Part shown: positions 16,458 to 25,121 of the stretch, in pieces | How positions within the stretch are numbered: position 1 is the stretch's first letter | Layout of the letters: every line of letters starts with the position of its first letter | Source: Ureibacillus terrenus | GTDB lineage: Bacteria > Bacillota > Bacilli > Bacillales_A > Planococcaceae | Direction of reading: 5' to 3' | NCBI RefSeq assembly: GCF_006569205.1 | Contig: NZ_VIGD01000001.1 | Location: 173,065 to 237,064, forward strand | DNA: 64,000 nt | Position numbers and translations under genes: made by a program | The notes under the pieces: model-generated | Told to the model about the DNA's origin: nothing | Databases searched by the model: none | Seen by the model: only the letters and a program-made list of their open reading frames with translations

Positions 16458-18131
16458 TTAGAACAATCCGACGGCATCGCCTTTTTCATCGACATCCATT
16501 CTTAATGCGGCGGGTTCTTTTGGAAGCCCCGGCATCGTCATAATATCGCCTGTCAAACATACCAGGAATCCCGCCCCTAATTTAGGGATGATTTCTCTTA
16601 CCGTAATCGTAAATCCTTCAGGGCGGCCCAACAATTTCGGGTTGTCGGACAAGGAATATTGGGTTTTGGCCATACAGATCGGCAAATCGCTCCATCCGTT
16701 TTCCTCAATCTGCTTCAATTGTCTTTTTGCCTGATCCGTGAAGACCGCACCGATTCCCCCGTAAACTTTTTGGACAATGGTTGTTATTTTTTGTTCAATC
16801 GGCTCGGTTACATCATATAACGGTGCGAACTGTTTGGGTTGATCTAATACTTCCAAAACCTGTTTTGCCAGGTCAAGTCCGCCTTTTCCTCCCTCCGCCC
16901 AAACATTCGTTCTCGCAATCCGTATATCGTTCTTTTTAGCCCATTCCATCAGCGTGCAAATTTCGGCCTCGGTATCCGAAACAAATCGGTTCACTGCAAC
17001 AATCGGCTCAATTCCAAAATTTCTTATTGTTTCAATATGGCGCTCCAGATTTTTTATTCCAAGAAGAAGAGCATGGACATTTTCCTGTGTCAAATTGCTC
17101 TTATCTACTCCGCCGTGCATTTTTAATGCCCGGATTGTTGTGACAACCACCACTGCATCGGGGCGGAAATGGCCTACCCTTGCCTTGATGTCCATGAATT
17201 TTTCGGCGCCCAAATCCGCACCGAAGCCGGCTTCTGTCACAACGATATCCGCCATTTTCCGCGCCGTTTGCGTGGCAACAATGGAATTGCAGCCGTGGGC
17301 AATATTGGCAAACGGCCCTCCATGGACAAGAGCGGGCGTCCCTTCAATGGTTTGTACAATATTCGGTTTGAATGCTTCTTTTAGAATAAGGGTCAGAGCC
17401 CCTTCAATTCCCAGATCCTTGACAAAAACCGGCCGGCGATCGTACGTATAGCCTATCAACATATTGGATAAACGTTCTTTTAAGTCTTTTAGGCTTGTCG
17501 CCAAACAAAAAACGGCCATGATTTCAGAAGCCACGGTAATGTCGAATCCGTCTTCCCTCGGCACTCCCTGGGTCGGCCCGCCAAGACCGACGACCACTTT
17601 TCGTAGAGCCCGGTCATTCATATCCAAAACCCGTTTCCAAATGATTCTTCTTGGATCAATTTTTAATTCATTCCCCTGATGGATATGATTGTCAATCATC
17701 GCAGAAACCAAATTATTGGCCGTTGTGATTGCATGAAAATCTCCGTTGAAGTGCAGATTGATATCTTCCATCGGGAGCACTTGGGCAAAGCCGCCGCCTG
17801 TTGCTCCGCCTTTTATTCCAAAAACTGGTCCCAAAGATGGTTCCCGAAGCGCAACCATGACTTTTTGGTTCAATTGTTTCAAGGCATCCGCAAGGCCAAT
17901 CGTTACGGTCGTCTTTCCTTCCCCGGCCGGAGTCGGGCTTGTTGCGGTCACCAGTACAACTTTACCGTCCGGTCTTCCCGGAATTTTATTCGGATCAATT
18001 TTGCCTTTATACCGTCCGAATTGCTCAAGAGCATCTTCAGGAATACCTGCCGCTCTTGCAATTTCTGTAATGGGTTTTAATGTGGCATTGTTTGCAATGT
18101 CTAAATCCGTCAATGGTTTTGTGATTGTCAT
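16458..18131 (-). CDS. fhs: Formate-tetrahydrofolate ligase
   Basis: 557 residues, normal for the family. [18 protein letters not shown] is the nucleotide-binding loop, and [18 protein letters not shown] and [15 protein letters not shown] are family signatures. It charges tetrahydrofolate with formate using ATP, supplying 10-formyl-THF for purines and initiator tRNA. AAAGAGGAATTATGATG gives two adjacent ATG codons; the second (18131) has better spacing. A longer open frame upstream to 18251 lacks a ribosome site. Single-gene transcript. Confidence 0.97.
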   Translation of the reverse strand: MTITKPLTDLDIANNATLKPITEIARAAGIPEDALEQFGRYKGKIDPNKIPGRPDGKVVLVTATSPTPAGEGKTTVTIGLADALKQLNQKVMVALREPSLGPVFGIKGGATGGGFAQVLPMEDINLHFNGDFHAITTANNLVSAMIDNHIHQGNELKIDPRRIIWKRVLDMNDRALRKVVVGLGGPTQGVPREDGFDITVASEIMAVFCLATSLKDLKERLSNMLIGYTYDRRPVFVKDLGIEGALTLILKEAFKPNIVQTIEGTPALVHGGPFANIAHGCNSIVATQTARKMADIVVTEAGFGADLGAEKFMDIKARVGHFRPDAVVVVTTIRALKMHGGVDKSNLTQENVHALLLGIKNLERHIETIRNFGIEPIVAVNRFVSDTEAEICTLMEWAKKNDIRIARTNVWAEGGKGGLDLAKQVLEVLDQPKQFAPLYDVTEPIEQKITTIVQKVYGGIGAVFTDQAKRQLKQIEENGWSDLPICMAKTQYSLSDNPKLLGRPEGFTITVREIIPKLGAGFLVCLTGDIMTMPGLPKEPAALRMDVDEKGDAVGLF

Positions 18132-18251
18132 CATAATTCCTCTTTCTTTAAAGATATTGATACTGAAAATTCGTGTGACTCGCCAACATACTTTTGGTTC
18201 GAATGTTATTATTGGCAAAGATTTTGTTTTATATGTTTTAGTTTTTGTCAA

Positions 18252-18597
18252 TGTTCAATTCATGAAAGCCTTGTTCATTAGAAACGGAAATGCATATGTA
18301 TTTCTCCGTTAAAGCAACTCCATGCCGTCGACTCTGTGCCTCAAAATATTATTATACTATTCTTTCAGGATCATTTCCCAACTGAGCTTTTACCATTGAT
18401 TGAACAAAAAATCACCCACATTACTTTCTGCTGCCTAATTTCTCCAAAAAATCTGCAAAAGCTTTAATGCTATTCACCTGCACTAAAATTATTCCGCAAA
18501 AAATATTTAGGGCACAAACAAGAACATTCTTCCTGTTTGGTGCCCCCATCAGAATAACATTTCATACGAACATCATCATAGACTACTGCGGCCTTCA
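18252..18597. other. Intergenic region without a convincing gene
   Basis: 346 bp between fhs and the PstS-like gene. It holds the terminator of the latter at 18498-18546 and probably the fhs promoter, which I cannot place with confidence. A coding-like stretch of about 20 codons on the minus strand (18435-18495) has no ribosome site. Confidence 0.5.
18498..18546 (-). terminator. Intrinsic terminator after the PstS-like gene
   Basis: On the minus strand GGGCACCAAACAGGAA pairs with TTCTTGTTTGTGCCC (two mismatches), followed by a T-rich run ending TTTTTTG. Confidence 0.7.
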
Positions 18598-19752
18598 TCA
18601 ATCTCCTTCATTGATTGGAACATATCCCACTTTTTCGATTAATTGTTGGCCTTGGGAAGACAATACCCAATCAATCAATTTTTGCACATTTGGATTATCC
18701 GTTCCGGCTGTTACAATATAAAACTCTCCTGTAATCGGATACTTTCCGCTGCGAATCGTTTCTTTTGTCGGAGGAACCCCATCGATTGACAGCAGCTTAA
18801 TTTGTTTATTCCCTACCATCTCTTGCGAATAATATCGGAAAGTATAACCGATGGCGTTTTCAAAATTCCGGTATTGGGCCACTTCCTTGATGATTTCTCC
18901 CATTCCGCCGGCGACATTTTCCCTGGGCGGATCCATAATCGGCGTATCGCCCATCAAAGACTCCAGCGCCGTCTGCGATCCGCTGTCTTCCGGCCGCTGG
19001 TATGCGCGGATCGGCTCGTCTTTTCCTCCAACTTCTTTCCAGTTGGTAATTTTCCCGGAGTAAATATCCTTGATTTGTTGCAATGTCAACCCGTCGACTT
19101 TGTTCTTCTGATTCACGAAAAAAACAAAAGCTTCTTTTCCGATCGGCGTCAATTTTAATTCCACGCCCTTTTCCTTTGCCCGCCTCCATTGGTTTTTGGA
19201 CGGCTCATTGACAAAAATCATATCCACTTTGCCGTTGATCAAATTTTCATAAGCTTCCGGCGTTGTATTGACCATCACTTCACTGTCATAAGGGTCATAT
19301 TCCTTTTTCGGATAGGTCGCCTGCGCAATGGCGGAGTACAGGGGATAAAGCGCCGTTGCGCCATCCATGACCGGCAGCGGTTCAGACAATTGAAGGGTTG
19401 CTTCCTCATCCAAAGAAACGACTTTTGAACCTTCTTCAAAAGGCTTATATTCAAAAATATCCACTTCCGAGGAAACGGTCGGTATGCTGTCCACATATTT
19501 TTCGTAAATCGGCCACACAGAACCTGCAACAAGCGCAACCAAAGATATGCCGGCAAACCACAGGATTCTCCTCTTTGTTTTGAAGAAACGGAACAAAAAG
19601 GCTAATAAAAGCAGATAAAGAACGATGGCCATTATGATCATGAATGGAATCCATTCAAAGAATCCGATCAACAATGCCATGACAACCCCTGCAAAAGTGA
19701 AAAAACCCAGAATCACCAAAACTAGAATTGAAACAAAAAGATTGGTCACCAT
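18598..19752 (-). CDS. Membrane-anchored PstS-family phosphate-binding-like protein
   Basis: 384 residues. Three hydrophobic segments occupy about residues 5-65, then a linker leads to a PstS-type solute-binding domain: PVMDGATALYPLYSAIAQ, a central EAFVFFVNQKNKVDGLT, YQRPEDSGSQTALESLM and NAIGYTFRYYS. PstS proteins bind phosphate through such Ser/Thr/Arg sets. No pstC, pstA or pstB is nearby. ATG 19752 follows GCAGGAGGT; 14 further codons upstream have no ribosome site. It may sense or capture an anion at the membrane, but that is inference. Confidence 0.82.
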   Translation of the reverse strand: MVTNLFVSILVLVILGFFTFAGVVMALLIGFFEWIPFMIIMAIVLYLLLLAFLFRFFKTKRRILWFAGISLVALVAGSVWPIYEKYVDSIPTVSSEVDIFEYKPFEEGSKVVSLDEEATLQLSEPLPVMDGATALYPLYSAIAQATYPKKEYDPYDSEVMVNTTPEAYENLINGKVDMIFVNEPSKNQWRRAKEKGVELKLTPIGKEAFVFFVNQKNKVDGLTLQQIKDIYSGKITNWKEVGGKDEPIRAYQRPEDSGSQTALESLMGDTPIMDPPRENVAGGMGEIIKEVAQYRNFENAIGYTFRYYSQEMVGNKQIKLLSIDGVPPTKETIRSGKYPITGEFYIVTAGTDNPNVQKLIDWVLSSQGQQLIEKVGYVPINEGD

Positions 19753-19810
19753 AAAAAATACCTCCTGCAAAACATTTCTGCATCCAGGAGGCAATTCCCT
19801 TTAAAAAAAT

Positions 19811-20563
19811 TTAACGAACAAATAAATATTTCCCGTTTTCCAATATCACTTGCTTTTCTTCTTTTGCACCGCGGATTTTCACTTCGGCGATTTCATTTTT
19901 TTGGCCCAAATAAAAGCTGAATTGGCAATTCGGCGCTTTCAATTTAATATATGCCGCCGTTTTTTCTACAATTTCATGTTGAAATAAATCGGCCCATTCG
20001 TCCGCCCGCTTTAAATCAGTGACAATCAAAGAGATTTCTTCGATTGCCACATCGCCGACCGGATGTTCTTGAATGCTCCCATTCTTGACCAAATCATGGT
20101 ACCGTTCTTTGTCAGAACTGTCCCACTGGATGAGAAACGGAAATTCAAAAGGTGAATCTTTTTTTCCAAAATGCAGCAATTTCCACGTCAGCACGCTTCC
20201 ATCCGGCCGTACCCTTGAAAAAGCATCCGGCCCAATCACTTCATAACCTCTCGCGCGCAATTTTGCCGCATCTTCTTCAATTGTAGATGTTCTGATCGCA
20301 ATCCGTGTAAACCCATCCCGTTTGTTCCGTTTTTTGTAAGACTCGTGCAATGTATATGGAATTTTTGCGGACTGTTCCAGCAGCTCTTCATCAAAAACGC
20401 CAATAAATTCGATATAGGAAAGGCCAAAATAACAGAGGGAGTTATAGGTACCCCACATTTCATGTTTTCCGCCTTCCACGGTATGGAGGCCAAGTTCTCC
20501 CGTTTTTTCGACCATGGCTATCGGCTTTTTGACAAAGTGCACAATATGATCAAAAAAATACAT
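19811..20563 (-). CDS. VOC-superfamily (glyoxalase-like domain) protein
   Basis: 250 residues. The start YFFDHIVHFV and the segment GGKHEMWGTYNSLCYFGLSYIEFIG are typical of the long glyoxalase-like (PF13468-type) proteins of Bacilli, with His and Glu as possible metal ligands. The substrate is unknown. ATG 20563 lies 6 nt after GCGGGGG; ATG 20569 is too close. It follows the YbaK-type gene by 12 nt, so the two form an operon. Confidence 0.78.
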   Translation of the reverse strand: MYFFDHIVHFVKKPIAMVEKTGELGLHTVEGGKHEMWGTYNSLCYFGLSYIEFIGVFDEELLEQSAKIPYTLHESYKKRNKRDGFTRIAIRTSTIEEDAAKLRARGYEVIGPDAFSRVRPDGSVLTWKLLHFGKKDSPFEFPFLIQWDSSDKERYHDLVKNGSIQEHPVGDVAIEEISLIVTDLKRADEWADLFQHEIVEKTAAYIKLKAPNCQFSFYLGQKNEIAEVKIRGAKEEKQVILENGKYLFVR

Positions 20564-20575
20564 AATCATCCCCCG

Positions 20576-21088
20576 CTATGCTTCAGTTGCAGCCGCAACT
20601 TCGTCAGTCAATAATGCATCCCAGTCTTTTCCGACGTCCACCCAATCCTTGGCGTATGAATATTCAAACAACTCGTCGCATGTTAATTCAATCGCCGAAT
20701 TGATGCTTCCGCATGCCGGAAACACCGTCGAAAAACGCTTCAAGGAAATATCCAAATATACATCCAAATCATGGGCCAGCCCAAAAGGGCAAACTCCTCC
20801 GACCACATGCCCCGTAAAATGTTCCACTTCTTCCGCGCTTAGCATTTTCGCTTTAATGCCGAATGTGGATTTGAATTTTTTATTGTCGATTTTTGCATCC
20901 CCTGCGGCCACGACAAGAAAAGCGTTGCCTTCCTTATCTTTAAATGACAACGTTTTGGCAATCCGCGCAGGGATGACGTTTAAGGCGGCAGCCGCCTGTT
21001 CCACCGTTGCACTGATTTCATCGTATTCCAAAATATCCTGTTCACGGCTAAATTTTTTCAAATGTTCTTTGACACTTTGAAGCGACAT
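20576..21088 (-). CDS. YbaK/EbsC-type aminoacyl-tRNA deacylase
   Basis: 170 residues. The family motifs are LNVIPARIAKTLSFKD near residue 38, AAGDAKIDNKKFK with the key Lys, and GHVVGGVCPFGL. YbaK-like proteins hydrolyse mischarged tRNA such as Cys-tRNA(Pro). ATG 21088 follows TGGAGGA by 8 nt; upstream in-frame ATGs at 21097 and 21139 do not fit a ribosome site. First gene of a two-gene operon with the VOC protein. Confidence 0.85.
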   Translation of the reverse strand: MSLQSVKEHLKKFSREQDILEYDEISATVEQAAAALNVIPARIAKTLSFKDKEGNAFLVVAAGDAKIDNKKFKSTFGIKAKMLSAEEVEHFTGHVVGGVCPFGLAHDLDVYLDISLKRFSTVFPACGSINSAIELTCDELFEYSYAKDWVDVGKDWDALLTDEVAAATEA

Positions 21089-21143
21089 GGAACCCATCCT
21101 CCAATACCTATAAAACAAATTTAAATTATTCGTTATCATATAA

Positions 21144-21173
21144 AATAAAAGACTAGCGATACTAGTCTTTCAA
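21144..21173 (-). terminator. Intrinsic terminator after the CoaB-like gene
   Basis: AAAGACTAG and CTAGTCTTT pair around CGATA; on the minus strand TTTTATTTTATA follows. Confidence 0.8.
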
Positions 21174-21179
21174 TATCAA

Positions 21180-21860
21180 TTAATTGTATACTTTTTCAGC
21201 CAATATTTCCAATAATTTTCTTGCCGTTTGTTCTTTTCCCTGAACTTCGATGAAATCTCCGGAAGAAGAGATGATATAATGCGGCACATCCCCGTATAAA
21301 GACCGGGAGCTGTTTGCTACCATAAAGTCCGCATCCGATTCCTTCATCCGAAGTTTTGCCCGCTCAATTAAATAACCCACATCTTCTGTCGCTTCCAGTT
21401 TAAAGCCGACGAGAAGCACTTCAGGATTCCAGCCTTTAATTTTCCCTAAAATTTTAGGCGCTTTTTTAAAATGGATGATCGGCGGTTCATCGGAAGGCAT
21501 TTTCCCTTTTTCCTTTATCAAATTGCCGCTTTGGTCATAGACCTTGTCCACAATCCAGTCCGAACCGGCCGCTGCCATAATGACGATATCCACTTTTTCA
21601 TTTCGAAGAATTTCTTTTATTTTTTCCCCTAAATCTTCAATCCCTTCGAAACGTACGAGCCTCATTTGTTCTTTATGTTCGGGAAGCTTCGTGAAATATC
21701 CGTGCAAATAAATCACTTCGGCCCCCATGGAATATGCCGTTTCGGCCAAAAAACAGCCCATCGTTCCTTTCGAAAGATTCGTATGCCCCCGGACCTGGTC
21801 CCATTTTTCAAGGGTTCCCCCGCTTGCAATGAGCACTTTTTTCCCTTTCAGTGTTATCAC
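21180..21860 (-). CDS. Stand-alone phosphopantothenate-cysteine ligase (CoaB-like)
   Basis: 226 residues. VLIASGGTLEKWDQVRGHTNLSKG is the start of the CoaB domain (nucleotide loop SGGT and the conserved Asn), followed by IMAAAGSDW, KMPSDEPPIIHFKKAPKIL and LVGFKLEA. It joins cysteine to 4'-phosphopantothenate on the way to coenzyme A. Most Bacilli have a fused CoaBC; a CoaB-only form is known from streptococci. GTG 21860 is favoured by an upstream AGGTGA. No CoaC partner lies beside it. It may duplicate a fused enzyme elsewhere. Confidence 0.8.
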   Translation of the reverse strand: MITLKGKKVLIASGGTLEKWDQVRGHTNLSKGTMGCFLAETAYSMGAEVIYLHGYFTKLPEHKEQMRLVRFEGIEDLGEKIKEILRNEKVDIVIMAAAGSDWIVDKVYDQSGNLIKEKGKMPSDEPPIIHFKKAPKILGKIKGWNPEVLLVGFKLEATEDVGYLIERAKLRMKESDADFMVANSSRSLYGDVPHYIISSSGDFIEVQGKEQTARKLLEILAEKVYN

Positions 21861-22110
21861 TACAATCACCTGTCATTTCATCGTTATAGCATAAGTTTAC
21901 TGAACTTTGATTCAATTTTCATTAATAAAATCCATATTTCTTCATTTCATTCGTTTTTTCCAAAAAACCCCTTCAAACATGCACATATAAAAAGCAGCCC
22001 ATTTCGAAAGCTGCCCGCCATGTTTTCCAACCACATTTATGCTCATAAAATGGAATCATGAGCACTCATATAATATTTTATACCATTGTAATATCCGCTC
22101 AAAAAGGAAT

Positions 22111-22317
22111 TCAATTACTTTTGGAATCCTTCTCTTGGATTTTCAACAATTCGTTACCTAAAAATTGCAATTGTTCCCCGACGCTGCATTGTTCGATGCA
22201 AAAACGGTGTGCCCCCGCCTTCCCCCTTGTTTGTCTCAAATCCTTTTTGATCGGGCAATCAATGCAATAAGTATCGATTAATTCATCTATATCTTTAATG
22301 ACTGCCATTTTATTCAC
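22111..22317 (-). CDS. Small zinc-finger protein (PF10782-like)
   Basis: 68 residues. CIDCPIKKDLRQTRG followed by AHRFCIEQCSVGEQLQFLGNEL matches a small Bacillus zinc-finger family in which two Cys pairs (CxxC and CxxxC) and a His likely bind zinc. The role is not known to me. GTG at 22317 has GGGGGAG 8 nt upstream; the inner ATG at 22308 lacks one. Confidence 0.75.
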   Translation of the reverse strand: MNKMAVIKDIDELIDTYCIDCPIKKDLRQTRGKAGAHRFCIEQCSVGEQLQFLGNELLKIQEKDSKSN

Positions 22318-22482
22318 AAAACATGCTCCCCCTTTTACTAGTTTTTATATTTTACTATCGGGATTTTTTATTTGTCAAAGCGCTTATCATAATTTCCCCA
22401 TTTAAAATATTAATTATTTCAAGCGAAAACAATCCATGCAAAGTATTTCACAAAAAATCGATTCGATACCCGAAACAAAAAG

Positions 22483-22533
22483 GGGAAAATAAAACAGAAG
22501 TTCCATATAAATGACATTCATATGGAACTTCTG
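22483..22533 (-). terminator. Terminator-like perfect 13-bp inverted repeat
   Basis: AGAAGTTCCATAT (22496-22508) pairs perfectly with ATATGGAACTTCT (22520-22532). On the minus strand GTTTTATTTT follows, so it probably ends the transcript of the ABC cluster. Confidence 0.6.
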
Positions 22534-22586
22534 CAAAACAAGAAAAATGTTTTAAACAGCGGAACAGGCCGTTCTTTTTGAAGCGG

Positions 22587-22628
22587 AATCACTTCCCTTT
22601 CCACAACGGGGGGGGGAAGTGATTTTTT
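22587..22628 (+). terminator. Plus-strand terminator-like hairpin with no gene in front of it
   Basis: AATCACTTCCC (22587-22597) pairs with GGGAAGTGATT (22613-22623), then TTTT. The 3' arm begins inside a run of nine G. No plus-strand gene precedes it, so it may be left over from a lost gene. Confidence 0.45.
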
Positions 22629-22731
22629 CGGTCATGTCTTTCAATTCATCCGAAAGCCTGGCAAAGCGATCAAATCTTTGAAAACAACATGATTGCCAAG
22701 TGCATTTTGTGGCGAAAATCCTTTAATACAA

Positions 22732-23693
22732 TCAATCCATAAAATGTAAAAAACAAGTTTTGATCATATCTATCTCATCCCCGGATGCCCGATCAAAGAA
22801 AATATCTTCCAGAGTGGCTTTTTCCGTTTTTACTTCATATATATCAATGTTTTGGCCGGATAAATAATGAATCAATTTAGGTATATCAGCTTCATTATAC
22901 AGATAACAATATAAATATTGGTCTTTCGCTTGTACGTCAGATACATGATCGACTAAATGATTTTTCATGGAATGGGCAATAAAAGAATCCTCTTTCTTTA
23001 TTTTGATGGAAAGCCGTATCGTACGTTGATGTAGAGCTCTTAATTCTTCCATGCTCCCGATTTTAGATATTATACCGTTTTCCATAATAGCTATTCTGTC
23101 ACAGATTCTCTCGACTTCAACAAGATTATGTGAAGTTAAAAAAATCGTCATGCCTTCTTGGGACAGCTCTTTAATAAGTTGCTGAACTTCAACGGCTGAC
23201 TCCGGATCCAAACCGGAAGTAGGCTCATCCAGAAAAACGACTTGCGGCTTCCCCAGAATAGCCTGGGCAATTCCCAGCTTTTTTTCATACCGAACGAATA
23301 ACTGCCGACCTTTTTCTTTTCATGACCTTTCAGCCCTACTCTCTCCAAAATATCAAGCAAATCACTCTTTTTCATTTTTAAGTTTTTTAATTTTGAAAAA
23401 AATATAAGATGTTCAATGGCAGTGAAATCATAGTAATAGTTTGCGGCATCCGGCATTACGCCGATGATTCTCTTGATTTGATCGATTTCTTGATTCGTTT
23501 TTCCACCTATAGTAAAACTGCCTTCAGAGGGCAAAATAATACCTGTTAACATATTCATTGTTGTCGTTTTTCCCGCGCCATTTTTACCTAAAAACCCGAA
23601 AATTTCACCTTTTGTTACATCAAAAGTAACGCCTTTCACAACATAATGATCTTTAAATTTCTTTTTCAGGTTATTTACCTCTATGATTTTCAC
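22732..23693 (-). pseudogene. ABC transporter ATP-binding subunit, frameshifted
   Basis: Two overlapping frames together form a normal ABC-2-type ATPase of about 320 residues. The first carries Walker A GKNGAGKTT and a Q-loop-region VMPDA and the signature start SYSFGMKK; the second carries DEPTSGLDPESA-type sequence (visible from DPESAVEV), TIFLTSHNL and a C-terminal domain ending HFMD. The break is at 23279-23285, a run of seven T (A on the coding strand) where eight would restore the frame. GTG 23693 overlaps the permease stop by one base and has AAAGGAGAG upstream. Confidence 0.85.
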
Positions 23694-24375
23694 TACAAAT
23701 CTCTCCTTTGAAATATCGCCAAGGCCGTCAACAGCATAAGGATAGAGAGGAAAAACGGAAAAATGATATAATAACCGCCTTTCACAATATAGTAATACGG
23801 GAGTATATATTTAATGATTTCCGATATGAATTTGGTCGAGATAACAGACCACAATCCTACAACAGGCAGCGCAATACCTAACAAAATACTAGCAAATGTG
23901 GTATGGGACGGTTTTTTTATTACTAAAGATATCAAGATGGTCAGACTGACAGCATAGGCAATGAAACACATAATTTGCAGAAAGTCAAAAACAAAGATCT
24001 GCTTGGCAAATAGACCAATAACAATAAATGAGCATAAAATACAAATCAGCCAAAACAAAAAAATCCCTAAAAACTTGCCAATCACAATAGAACTTCTGGC
24101 GGATTTCGTAACCAAAAAGCGGATCGTTTGGTTTTCAACTTCCCGGTTGATTGCATCATGGGATAAGGACATGACAAAGAGAAACCCTAAAAACATAACC
24201 AGCGCCCGAATACTGGAGACGTAAGCTGATTCGGCATGATCTGTTTGCAATATATCCAGGTTATTACTGAAAAATTTAGAAGCGGCGAAACACACTACAA
24301 GAAAAATGCAATCACAGCAATAGACTTAAAACCTTTGAACAAGCTTTTAAATTCTTTCTCGACAATCGCTTTCAT
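23693..24375 (-). pseudogene. ABC-2-type permease, frameshifted near its start
   Basis: Most of the protein (CFAASKFF to FQRRDL, about 200 residues, six hydrophobic segments) is open. The true N-terminus lies upstream in another frame: ATG 24375, MKAIVEKEFKSLFKGFKS then IAVIAFFL, stopped by TAG. One extra base in the five-A run at 24302-24306 (T on the coding strand) would join them. Such permeases with the ATPase next door export peptides, drugs or ions. The motif INREVENQTIRFLVTKSARS is typical of this class. Confidence 0.8.
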
Positions 24376-24384
24376 AAACATCAC

Positions 24385-24583
24385 CTATTTTTGCTTTTCT
24401 TTTGAATTAAATACGGATATTAAAAGCAACACAACAATTGCAATAAATATAAAATTTTGTGGAGACTGGTTACGATAAATAAAATAGGCAATGGTAGCAG
24501 CAATTAGTAATAAGTATTCCTAGTGTATTTTCAGTCCTCTCGATAACGATAGAATAAGACAGAAAGATGATTAATGAGCCCAT
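24385..24583 (-). pseudogene. Small membrane protein, frameshifted
   Basis: Two frames join at about 24511: MGSLIIFLSYSIVIERTEN from ATG 24583, then LLLIAATIAYFIYRNQS to a stop at 24385. Dropping one base (the extra A in CTTATTACTA on the coding strand) gives a protein of about 65 residues with three hydrophobic segments and a KEKQK tail. It ends 9 nt before the permease start and begins inside the end of the preceding remnant, as in an operon. I do not know the family. Confidence 0.5.
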
Positions 24584-24729
24584 TCGCCCCACGGGCAATC
24601 ATGTCTACAATTGTCCTGCTCGCGCGAGTAATGATAACCTGTTATAACCGGTTGCCCATTTTCAGCATTATTTGATCAAGAATTTCTGCGATTTTCTAAT
24701 TACACTTGAAATTTTCAATCTGCTTTCAT
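24571..24729 (-). pseudogene. Remnant of a small Cys/His-rich protein
   Basis: On the minus strand from ATG 24729 one can piece together KQIENFKCN, KIAEILDQIM and then, in another frame, NGQPVITGYHYSREQDN and CRHDCPWGEWAH before TAA (24571-24573). At least one stop and one frameshift interrupt it. The intact ancestor would have about 50 residues with three Cys and several His near the end. Its position in front of a membrane protein and an ABC exporter would fit a secreted peptide, but that is only inference. Another overlapping frame is also open here. Confidence 0.35.
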
Positions 24730-25121
24730 TGCCTACGACTACAATCTACTATATTTAAAAACGATAAACATCCGTATTTACCGCAAATTTAATTGTGGAA
24801 AATACTTTTTTAGAAAATCATTACAAAAATTGTAATATAGTGTAAAATAAACACTGCCAGAAAAGGATTCCATTGGAACAACGGTACTTGCGTTAGAAAA
24901 GGAGAATTGAAATCCAAAAGTCTTTTCCAGCATTAGTGGAGTTTCTACAAGTGGATTGAACGCAAAAGAAAATCCGTGGATGCAAGGTTAAAAGAATTTT
25001 AAAGGAAAAGAGGAAGAAGACTTTTTTGCAAATTCACTTGTCCACCAACTACATGTTTGAACAAGTGATGATTCAGCATCAAGTAAATTCTTAAAAAGTT
25101 ATCTAGAAAGCCAGGGATAAC
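24730..25121. other. AT-rich divergent region with no intact gene
   Basis: About 390 bp between the decayed minus-strand cluster and the ComP-like gene. It holds a ribosome-site-like AAAAGGAG at 24897-24904 followed by short coding-like fragments in all three plus frames, including one ending NAKENPWMQG (24911-24991) that begins right after a stop. In com loci comX would lie here. No frame has a proper start. Confidence 0.4.

Larger units (their letters stand above)
22318..22731. other. Gene-free stretch with two hairpins
   Basis: 414 bp. It holds the inverted repeat at 22496-22532, the G-tract hairpin at 22587-22628 and, between 22630 and 22731, a coding-like minus-strand stretch (SDELKDMTEKITS in one frame) interrupted by stops. 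I cannot name what it comes from. Confidence 0.5.

Noticed and set aside
18435..18500. Minus-strand coding-like stretch (KAFADFLEKLGSRK) between fhs and the PstS-like gene
   Set aside because: About 20 codons, no ribosome site and no convincing start; possibly debris, not reportable as a gene.
24547..24650. Third overlapping minus-strand frame (ending NHLSVLFYRYRED)
   Set aside because: It overlaps both the Cys/His-rich remnant and the start of the small membrane protein, lacks a proper start and conflicts with the operon-like order; kept only as an alternative.
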